DNA of 64,000 bases, taken from NCBI RefSeq assembly GCF_002979775.1, contig NZ_PCPR01000013.1:62001-126000 (forward strand). The letters run 5' to 3'. Every line of letters starts with the position of its first letter. Positions within the stretch are counted from its first letter, which is position 1. The notes beneath the pieces were generated by a model. That model did no database searches, was not told the DNA's origin, and saw only the letters and a program-made list of their open reading frames with translations. Shown here piece after piece: positions 1-8,200 of this stretch. The DNA is from Arthrobacter sp. MYb23. GTDB taxonomy: Bacteria; Actinomycetota; Actinomycetes; Actinomycetales; Micrococcaceae. A program made the position numbers and the translations under genes.

Positions 1-1
1 G

Positions 2-1540
2 GCCGGTGACGTGGGCGGCACGTGGTACTGGAACAGGTACCCGGGCATCCATTGCGATATCGAATCGTACGTCTACATGCCCCTCCTCGAGGAGGTCGGT
101 TACATGCCGGCATGGCGTTACGCTCCCGGTGAGGAGATCCGGCAGCACGCCATCGCCATCGCGAAGCGTTTCGACCTGTATCGGGACGTACTTTTCCAGA
201 CCAGGGCAACAGCGCTGACCTGGGATGATGCTGCGGAGCTATGGACAGTCGAAACCGACCGCGGGGATCGGTTCCATGCACGTTTCGTCATCACGTCGTC
301 AGGGACTCTGACACAACCCAAGTTGCCGGGGATCCCTGGCATTGAGAAGTTTCGAGGACATACTTTCCACACCAGCCGGTGGGACTATGCATACACCGGT
401 GGCTCGGCGGAAGGTGGCATGACCGGACTTGCCGACAAACGGGTGGCAGTAGTGGGCACAGGGGCTACGGGCGTCCAGGTCATCCCGCATCTGGGCCGCG
501 ATTCTGAGCAACTCCTCGTTTTTCAGCGGACACCGTCCACCATTGACGTTCGTGGAAACCGCCTGACGGACCCAGCCTGGGAAGCATCCCTCAAACCAGG
601 CTGGCAGCGAGAACGGATGGAGAACTTTCTCTCCGTTCTCGCCGGGGAGCCGGTGGATGAAATCCTCGTCAAGGATGGGTGGACAGAAACCATCCAGCTG
701 CAACGGCAGATCCTTTCCGGCGCGGTGGAGGCAGGCCTCGCCCCAGCCGAACGGGAACTGAGGGATGAACTGAAGGACTTTGAAACCATGAACCGCCTCC
801 GTTCGCGTGTGGATGAGGTAGTACAGGACAGCGAAAGGGCAGAGGTTCTCAAGCCCTGGTACCGGTACATGTGTAAACGGCCATGCTTCAGCGATACCTA
901 CCTCCAGACATACAACCGGCCCAACGTGACGCTGGTGGATACTGCCGACCACGGAGGCATAACACGCCTGACTGAGACCTCGATCGTGGTGGGCGAAACG
1001 GCGTATGACGTGGATTGCATTATCTTCGCTACAGGCTTCAACGTGGGCGTTTCTGGTGTGCTTTCCGGCTCCTTGCCCGTCCGGGGGAGAGGTGGGCGCT
1101 CACTCCTGGAAACATGGGCAGGCGGACTGCGCACCCTCCATGGCTTTTACAGCCACGGCTTTCCCAACCTCTTCCATCTTGGCGCACTGCAGAACGCCAA
1201 TTCTGTCAACTTCGTCCACATCCTGCAGGAGCAGGCTGAGCACATTGCAGCAGTCATCGCCGAGGGGCTGGCCGTCGGCTCGCGCGTGATTGAGCCGACC
1301 CTCAAGGCTGAGGATGGCTGGGTTAAGACCGTCAGTGACACAGCAGCCGACACCTCGCAATTCCAAGCAGAATGCACCCCTGGGTATTACAACGGTGAAG
1401 GTACACGGGCGATCTCCGGCAGCTCGTTCAGTCCAGGACCCGTAGCTTTTCACCGGATACTTCGGCAATGGCGGGAAGGCGACATGAGTGATGTCCTTGT
1501 TCCGGCGCCGCCGGCCGGCCAAACTGTGGTGGGCAAATGA
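2..1540 (+). CDS. Baeyer-Villiger flavin monooxygenase, 5'-truncated by window
   Basis: FAD- and NADPH-dependent enzyme that inserts oxygen into ketones to give esters or lactones. The frame is open from base 2 and reads AGDVGGTWYWNRYPG, so the N-terminal FAD-binding Rossmann motif lies outside the window; 512 residues are visible. Numbering from the valine encoded at 11, the fingerprint FxGxxxHxxxWD is present (F114 to W124) and the NADPH-binding GxGxxG is at 149-154. The listed start at 11 is therefore internal. The stop overlaps the next start (ATGA at 1537-1540), so the downstream lipoprotein is probably translationally coupled. The substrate cannot be read from sequence. Confidence 0.9.
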   Translation, partial: AGDVGGTWYWNRYPGIHCDIESYVYMPLLEEVGYMPAWRYAPGEEIRQHAIAIAKRFDLYRDVLFQTRATALTWDDAAELWTVETDRGDRFHARFVITSSGTLTQPKLPGIPGIEKFRGHTFHTSRWDYAYTGGSAEGGMTGLADKRVAVVGTGATGVQVIPHLGRDSEQLLVFQRTPSTIDVRGNRLTDPAWEASLKPGWQRERMENFLSVLAGEPVDEILVKDGWTETIQLQRQILSGAVEAGLAPAERELRDELKDFETMNRLRSRVDEVVQDSERAEVLKPWYRYMCKRPCFSDTYLQTYNRPNVTLVDTADHGGITRLTETSIVVGETAYDVDCIIFATGFNVGVSGVLSGSLPVRGRGGRSLLETWAGGLRTLHGFYSHGFPNLFHLGALQNANSVNFVHILQEQAEHIAAVIAEGLAVGSRVIEPTLKAEDGWVKTVSDTAADTSQFQAECTPGYYNGEGTRAISGSSFSPGPVAFHRILRQWREGDMSDVLVPAPPAGQTVVGK

Positions 1541-2574
1541 CGCCTGATCGAGAGAAGCCACTCAGGACACACTTGGGCTTCATCGCCCTCGCGGCCGTCC
1601 TTGTCTTGTCCGGCTGCACGGCCGGTACTTCCACCGAACCCGTGGCTGCAGCAGAAAAGCATTCGCCGTCGGAACAGACTGCCAAAGCCCTGGCGAATGT
1701 CACCTCGGTTCACCCATCTACCGGAATGACGCTGTTGGAGGGGCCCGTGGTGGGTCCTGACGGTGACCTCTATTTTGTAGATGTCACGGCACCTCCGGGG
1801 GCGCCTAAGGTCATGGCACTCGACGTGAGCTCATTGGAGAAGAGGACCATTTTCACAGACGGCACCAGTGCTGTCACATCGGCTCAATTCAGCCCCCGCG
1901 ATGGGCGCCTCTACCTGACGGACTACCTGGGCACCATCATCAGCATGACCCCTGAGGGCAAGGACCAGAAGGTGTTCCATTCCGGTCCCGTCAACGGAGC
2001 GACGCTGCACGCGGACGACATCAGCTTCGACCGTGCGGGCAACCTTTATGTGACGGATGCTGCGGGAGCCCAGGAACCCTATTGGAAACCGCAGGGAAGG
2101 CTGATTCGCATTGATGGTGCCACTGCCGAGCCAACGGTGCTGGCAGATCGTTTGGCCTCCCCGAACGGAGTCGCCTTTACACCTGGGTTTGACGGGTTGT
2201 GGATGAGCCTGAACACCGCAAACCAGATCGACTACGTCCAATTGACCGACGATGGCCGTGGAGTAAACACAGCTCATCCGGCGATCCACGTCAGCGCGGG
2301 CATGGGCCAAATCGATTCCTTAGCCGTTGACGCTGATGGGAATCTCTACGTCGGCTTTCACAACCGGGCAGCAATTCTTGTCTTCGACACCGAAGGACAA
2401 CAAACGGCCACCATAAACATTCCCTCGAAAGAGGGCGAGATAATGTCGGCGACCAACATTGCTATCAAGCCTGGAACGAAGGAAGCCTACGTTACTGCCA
2501 GTGGTAAAGGGGGCGGCTGGATCCATACCTTCACCGCACTCGCGGAGGGGATACGCCAGAGCAACGGTGGCTGA
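1537..2574 (+). CDS. Exported SMP-30/gluconolactonase-like lipoprotein
   Basis: 345-residue protein with a signal peptide and lipobox (LVLSGC, Cys about residue 27), so probably anchored outside the membrane. The rest resembles SMP-30/gluconolactonase/LRE beta-propeller proteins: repeated GPDGDLYF, FDRAGNLYVTD, SPNGVAF and VDADGNLYVGF blades. The family contains calcium-dependent lactonases, but many members are of unknown function. The start overlaps the monooxygenase stop by 4 bp. Lactone formation by the monooxygenase followed by lactone hydrolysis would make sense, but the lipobox places this protein outside the cell while the monooxygenase is cytosolic, so the pairing is an inference with an unresolved topology. 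Confidence 0.75.
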   Translation: MTPDREKPLRTHLGFIALAAVLVLSGCTAGTSTEPVAAAEKHSPSEQTAKALANVTSVHPSTGMTLLEGPVVGPDGDLYFVDVTAPPGAPKVMALDVSSLEKRTIFTDGTSAVTSAQFSPRDGRLYLTDYLGTIISMTPEGKDQKVFHSGPVNGATLHADDISFDRAGNLYVTDAAGAQEPYWKPQGRLIRIDGATAEPTVLADRLASPNGVAFTPGFDGLWMSLNTANQIDYVQLTDDGRGVNTAHPAIHVSAGMGQIDSLAVDADGNLYVGFHNRAAILVFDTEGQQTATINIPSKEGEIMSATNIAIKPGTKEAYVTASGKGGGWIHTFTALAEGIRQSNGG

Positions 2575-3065
2575 CTGCCCGACTGTGACATCGGCACCGG
2601 GACCGAGTGGCGATCCTCTCCGGAGGCCGCCTCATTTCAGATCCCGGGCAGGCGGCTGATCGCACGGACTCCACCGTCGGCGCTGCGGGCTTGCGCGCCC
2701 CTCTCGGAGCCGTCCGGACCCGGCACAATCGAGAACGTATGCGGCTTCGTCATGGAGGAGGCAAAGCGGTAGCTGAAGGTTTGCCCGTCAACCCCGATTC
2801 CCTCAGGGCGCATGTGCCCGCCCATCACCAGCGCCAGCAGCGATGAGTCGGCACTTCACGGCTTGTTACGGGCCGAGCCTAAGCCCGTCTCTTCGCCCGC
2901 CTTTGCACCACGAGTTTCGTTCAGGAAACTCATTTAATGCGAGGCCTGGCCTCCAGAATTGGCTCATTGATAGAGCGGGTTGTGAGGATGTCATGCATGT
3001 TGAGCGTTTGATGAAGGTCCGGCAGCGGCGGTGTCTGGCTGTATATGAAGGTGGGCCACAGGTTC
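2575..3065. other. Intergenic, no supported gene
   Basis: About 490 bases between the lipoprotein stop and the DUF4192 pseudogene. A minus-strand frame around 2640-2850 reads like a C-terminal tail (MRPEGIGVDGQTF), but it has no recognisable domain or convincing start. No RNA gene was seen. Confidence 0.5.
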
Positions 3066-3875
3066 CTATGGCATGTCGAGTTTGGTTTTGTAGGCGGTGT
3101 TTTTGTTGGTGTTCCACCAGGCGATGATTCCGGCTCCGAGCATTTGGTCGGTGAGTCGTGCGAAGCGGTATCCAGGGTGGGTGTCGAGGACGAGTTGCAT
3201 GTATTGGTGGGCTTTGGAGCCTCGGCCTTCCCACCAGTTGATGTATCCGATGGTGGTCAGGATGGGTGCTGCGTGTTGCGGACTCGTTCTGGTGTAGGCG
3301 TGCAGAAGGAGCTGTTGTGCCCATTCGATGCGCGACCAATTGGGGGCGGCCTCCGTTTGGGCGAAGAGGATATGTTGGGGTGGTTCGTCGATGCCGGGGA
3401 TGTCGGCCCTGAGCCGGTCGCGAATGTGGGGGAACTGGAAGTACGCGATGAGGGTGGCGCAGTCCTCGTCGGTAGGGAAGTCGTTGCTCTCGAGCATGGT
3501 CGTCCAGAGTTGGCTCGCTTGTACCGCAGCTTCTTGAGGTGCCTGGGCGCGGAAAACACGCATGCAGCTTTCGACGGCGACGGCATTATCCGCTTCGTGG
3601 GTTGGCGACGGGAGGATGATTTGGTTGGTGGGTTCGATGGTGCTGCCGCGGTAGATGAATTCGGCGTTGACGCGGCTGTATTCGGTGGTGCTGATGGGCA
3701 GGTTGATGTCTTGGCCGGGTTCGCTGTCGTAGGGGGAGTAGGTTTCGTCGCTGACGAAGATGCCGTCGCGGATGGTGTCCCGGTTGGCGGGCGAGATCGA
3801 TGCGGTGGGTGGCGCCGACCTTGCCTTTGTCCAGGGTGATGCAGACCAGACTCTCCTGGGGCCAGAACCCGAGGG
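3066..3875 (-). pseudogene. Decayed DUF4192 paralogue
   Basis: The minus strand encodes a close relative of the intact DUF4192 protein at 24918-25949. From QASQLWTTMLESNDFPTDED to the C-terminus KTKLDMP the two differ at only a few residues. Upstream of that, the copy carries RVNAEFIYRGSTIEPTNQI, YSPYDSEPGQDI and then, after a break near 3780-3793, SLVCITLDKGKVGAT in a different frame. Compared with the intact gene about 173 bp are missing at the break, which shifts the frame. The first roughly 20 codons (MNALTIKDPADLLSFI) are replaced by unrelated sequence beyond about 3875. A shortened product starting at 3563 remains open, but it would lack the N-terminal half. Confidence 0.85.
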
Positions 3876-3892
3876 AGCGGGTTCAGGGCCTT

Positions 3893-4065
3893 GGGTGGTG
3901 GGCCCTCCGCTTGCTCTGAACTGGGGTTATGTGCGTCTCTCTTGGTGCGTCCGGTAGGTCGTGGTTGGCCTACACCTCTTCATGGGTAGAGGGACTGAGC
4001 ACGACATGACCTTCGAGATCTTGGTTCTTGGTTTTGGCGCGTTCCTGGAGTTAGGAGGCACGACT
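3893..4065. repeat. Dispersed repeat, copy A
   Basis: Sequence from CCCTCCGCTTG through GGTTGGCCTACACCTCTTC to about 4015 matches 33972-34094 closely by eye, and similarity continues weakly to about 4065 (CGTTCCTGGAGT...AGGAG). Both copies face the same way, about 30 kb apart. No ORF in it is supported. It abuts the DUF4192 pseudogene. Confidence 0.65.
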
Positions 4066-4150
4066 ATGGAACCTTCGTCCACTTGGACATGTAGCATCCT
4101 CAGCTGCCTGGGAATTGACTCACATGTGCAGGTCTTGGACTGGCCTCAAC

Positions 4151-4184
4151 AAAAGGAGCCTGGCGCCAAGCCGGGCTGCTTTTG
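4151..4184. terminator. Bidirectional stem-loop terminator
   Basis: AAAA at 4151-4154, stem AGCCTGGC (4157-4164), loop GCCAA, stem GCCGGGCT (4170-4177), then TTTT at 4180-4183. The A-tract and T-tract on the two sides would let it work in either direction. It is isolated between the repeat and gluconokinase. Confidence 0.6.
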
Positions 4185-4522
4185 TTGCGACCGTACGGGC
4201 CTTCACCCCTATGAGTTCCTCGGTCTGCATCTGCACTTCTCGCGTGAGGTTGCCTCGGGCGCCTATCGGCCGATGGTGCTCCTCTGGCCGTGACTTCGGG
4301 CATGGTCCTCCACTAGGGGATTTCCGGTGATGCGATAAACCGCATGAGCTTTGCCGTGAGTGGAGTGCTTTCTTTTCGGACCGTGAGGAACTGGATTCGG
4401 AGCCCGTTCACCATCGGCGAAGCGCTAACTGTGATCTGTATCGAGGCGAGTTAGACGTATTGGTGAGCCCTGGAGTCGCGATCTTCAAACAGTAGATGCA
4501 GCAGGTGTGGTGTGCATTGGCG
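4185..4522. other. Intergenic, no supported gene
   Basis: Downstream of gntK on the minus strand. No start with a ribosome site, no domain and no RNA gene seen. Confidence 0.5.
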
Positions 4523-5047
4523 TCAAGCCCTGATTGCCCCCTGAAGCCGTTCGCAGATGTCCTCCACCAACACCTCTGGCGCAAGCCGAATATCGGCCTT
4601 CACATGCTTCTCATCCACGTCAAGGGGCTCGAGGGCGCTGAGCTGAGAGTCCAGAAGGCTGCTTGGCATGAAGTGGTTTTCCCGGGCATTCATACGGGCC
4701 AGGAGTGTCTCCCGGTCGCCGTTGAGGTGAACGAAGACGACGTCAGGGGTGTGGTGGCGGAGTAGGTCGCGGTAGCTTCGCTTCAGCGCCGAACAGGCGA
4801 TGATGAGCGGCGTGCCGGCGTCCTGTAAGCGGCGCAGAGTGCGGCCGATTTCTTCAAGCCAAGGCTTCCGATCCTCGTCGCTCAAGGGAATGCCAGCGCC
4901 CATCTTGATTTTGTTGGCTGCCGGATGCAGGTCGTCGCCGTCTTTGAACTGCGCCCCCAAGCGCGCACTCAGCATCGAGCCCACGGTGGACTTACCGCAG
5001 CCCGAAACGCCCATGACGATCAAAGGGGGGAGGTATCTGCTGCCCAA
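4523..5047 (-). CDS. gntK: Gluconokinase
   Basis: Phosphorylates gluconate to 6-phosphogluconate with ATP, feeding the pentose phosphate or Entner-Doudoroff routes. The product shows a P-loop GVSGCGKST (residues 13-21), DGDDLHP, GIPLSDEDRKPWL and SALKRSYRDLLR, all standard for the GntK family. I chose the TTG at 5047 because AAAGGA lies about 9 bases upstream, and the resulting 174 residues match the family's usual length. The ATG at 5113 would add 22 atypical residues. It is divergent from gdh, and its promoter region carries one copy of the TGAGAA-N4-TTCTCA operator. Confidence 0.88.
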   Translation of the reverse strand: MGSRYLPPLIVMGVSGCGKSTVGSMLSARLGAQFKDGDDLHPAANKIKMGAGIPLSDEDRKPWLEEIGRTLRRLQDAGTPLIIACSALKRSYRDLLRHHTPDVVFVHLNGDRETLLARMNARENHFMPSSLLDSQLSALEPLDVDEKHVKADIRLAPEVLVEDICERLQGAIRA

Positions 5048-5121
5048 AGCTGGGTTTCCTTTCGACGGGGGAGAGTCTCTGGTTCGTGAGGTAGTTCGCG
5101 GCCTGCGATGCATTTCACAAG

Positions 5122-5157
5122 TGAGAAGAGTTTCTCAAATTCCAAAGGGGGCGTCAA
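5122..5157 (-). promoter_or_regulatory. gntK promoter with operator copy 1
   Basis: Palindrome TGAGAA-GAGT-TTCTCA at 5122-5137. On the minus strand TTGACG (5152-5157) lies 15 bp upstream of it, so the operator sits where the -10 element would be. The design is the same as at gdh, 14.3 kb and 19.2-19.3 kb. Confidence 0.65.
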
Positions 5158-5183
5158 GGGTTTTGCCCATCACGAAAAAGCTC

Positions 5184-5220
5184 TTGACGCCGTCTCCAAT
5201 ATGAGAAAAGATTCTCATAT
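5184..5220 (+). promoter_or_regulatory. gdh promoter with operator copy 2
   Basis: TTGACG (5184-5189) is followed after 12 bp by a perfect palindrome with 9-bp arms, ATATGAGAA (5199-5207), AAGA, TTCTCATAT (5212-5220). It ends 47 bp before the gdh start. This is the most symmetric copy of the operator and lies over the expected -10 region, as expected for repression. Confidence 0.7.
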
Positions 5221-5267
5221 CTTATTGACGTGATGAAGAAGTCCACCAAACCTCAAGGGAGCACAAC

Positions 5268-8200
5268 GTGTCCACGGAACAAGGCATGGAATCCCGCACA
5301 CTGCCTGATCATTTCGTAGCCGATTACTATGCCGAAGCGTCGCCGGAGGACAAGAAATCCTATGGCGTAGGCGTACTCGAAGGACGCGCGGCCGGGCATT
5401 TCGAAGCCGCGCGAACCCGCGGCGCTGAATCGTGGGTCGGAGTCCTGCCGAATGTTGGCGCTACCGTGTTCGGAGTTGTCTGCAAGGACTCGCCGTTCCT
5501 GGTGGACTCGATCCTGGCTGAGGTTACCCGGCGCGGCTTGGGAATCCAGTTCGTGGTCCATCCCCGTTTTGCCACGCAACGAGGTGCAGACGGGGAGCTC
5601 ACGGAGCTCCAGCCCGGCACCTCCATTCCATATGCGGGGACCGAGTCGTGGGTCGCCGTCGAACTCCGGGATCTCCTCACCGAGCAACAGCTCGGCCCGT
5701 TGCTGAGCGCCATCCGACGCATCCTGACCGATGTTATGGCTGCCTCCGATGACTTGGTCGCCATGCGGGGCCGGCTAAAACAAGTTGCTGCCGAGTTGCC
5801 CGAAAATGGGACGGCCCGCAATCTTCTCGAGTGGCTCAGCAGCAAACACTTCGTCTTCGTCGGGTATCGCCAATACAGCCTGGAACACGGAGAAACTGAG
5901 GATCGCCTGACTGCCATCGATGGAACAGGTTTAGGTGTTCTGCGGAACAAGGCCGCCGACGGGTCCGATGTCCGTGTCCTGGCTGGCCCAGCGCGTAATT
6001 CGGCACGTGAGCCGATTGCCGCCGTGGTCACCAAGGCCCGGTCCCGCTCAACCGTCCATCGCGACGCGCACCTTGATTACATCGGCATTAAGACGTTTAG
6101 TTCGGATGGGCAGGTGACCGGGGAACATCGCTTCCTGGGACTCTTTACGTCGAGCGTCTATAACGGGCCGGTGGACAGCGTTCCGTTGGTCGCTGACACC
6201 ATCACCGCCGTCATGGACCGCAGCGGATTGGATCCGGCCAGTCATTCAGGCCGGCAATTGATGGCGATTCTGGAAACCTACCCTCGCGACGAACTGTTCC
6301 AAATCGGCGTCGAGGAGTTGTTCCAGATTGCCGACAGCATCATGGGGATGCAGGAGCGGCGCCGTTCGAGCGTGTTCCTTCGGCAAGACGCCTACAGCAG
6401 ATTCGCGACCGTCCTGGTCTACCTGCCTCGTGACCGATACAACACTGCGGTCCGGCAGCGGATTGAACGTGAACTACGGGATGCTTACAACGCTGTCGAT
6501 ATCGAACACGAAGCACGGGTCAGTTCCTCCGCCCTGGCGCGCATCTTCTTCACCGTGTGGACATCATCCGGAACTCTTGGAGACATTGACGCGGAAACTG
6601 TGGAACAGCGGGTCAACCGCGCCATCAGGTCATGGCCGGAAGGTGTACTCGATGCCCTGCAATCCCTCCACCCGGCAGCTGTGGCGGAGGCCCTTGCCAA
6701 ACGCTGGAGCGAAGCCTTCCCTCCGGAGTACCAAGTCCGGTACAGCGTGGAGGACGCAGCCGAGGACATAGAACGGTTCGAGGACCTCGGAGCAGAAGAA
6801 AGCACGACGGCGGCACGGCTTGCCGTACGGAGCGGAGGCAAGGGAACAACCGACCCAGACTTGCGGATCCGGCTCTATCTTCGCCAAGCGGAAAGCCTGA
6901 GCCGCCTCCTGCCGTACTTTGAGCATCTTGGCTTAGCGGTCCATGAGGAGCGTCCATACCGGATCGTCGACTCCCAGGGCGTGGTGGTCCACCTCTACGA
7001 CCTCCTGGTCAGCACACCTTCCGGCGCGGGCTCACCGGACGCCTGGGATATGCTCCCCGCGGCCTTCCGGGCAGTACTTCAAGGTGAGGCGGAGTCTGAT
7101 TTCCTCAACTCCTTGGTCCTGCAACAGAGCTTCGACTGGCGCACGGTGGCGCTCCTTCGCAGCTACGTGAAGTACCTCAGGCAACTCGGGACGCAGCACT
7201 CCTTCCAATTTATAGCGTCCACCCTCCAGTCCCATCCCGAGGCGACCAAATCCTTGGTGAAAGTGTTCTCAGCGAAGTTCGACCCCGATCTACCGGGTGG
7301 ACGTTCGGAGTCTCTGGCGTCAGCCGACGCGTCCCTAAAGGCGGCAATGGACAGCCTGGCCACCATGGACGCGGCTTTCGTAGTGGAGGCGCTTGCTTCC
7401 CTGATCAGGGCAACCGTGCGAACCAACTTCTACCAGGGCAAGCGGCACATCAGCCTCAAACTGGACCCCTCCGGCATCGATATCCTCCCGAGCCCCCGGC
7501 CCGCCCATGAGGTTTGGGTGTACTCCCCACGAGTGGAAGGCGTGCACCTGCGATTCGGCCTGACTGCCCGTGGCGGACTCCGGTGGTCGGACCGGCAGGA
7601 AGATTTCCGCACGGAAGTCCTTGGACTCGTCAAAGCCCAGACCGTCAAGAACGCCGTGATTGTCCCGGATGGTGCCAAAGGTGGCTTTTTCGCCAAGTTC
7701 ACGACAGGGATGACGGACCGTGCCCAGCAGGTGGCAGAGGGGCAGGAATGCTACAGGACCTTCATCCGCGGCCTCCTTGATGTCACAGACAACATCCGCT
7801 TTGTGCACGGCGAGCGTCAGGTTCTCACCCCACCGCGCGTGGTGAAGTACGACGGCGATGATTCCTACCTTGTGGTGGCGGCCGACAAGGGAACTGCGTC
7901 CTTCTCGGACATTGCCAATGAGATTGCCGCCAGCTATGGCTACTGGTTGGGGGACGCTTTCGCCTCCGGCGGCTCGGTGGGATATGACCACAAGCGCATG
8001 GGTATAACGGCTCGCGGCGCGTGGGAATCGGCCAAGATCCATTTCAGCGAACTCGGTCTGGATCCCCGTACTGCCGACTTCACGGCTGCGGGCATCGGCG
8101 ACATGAGCGGGGATGTCTTCGGCAACGGGATGTTGCTTTCGCAGCACGTCCAACTGGTAGCGGCCTTCGACCATCGCCACATCTTCCTGGATCCGCAGCC

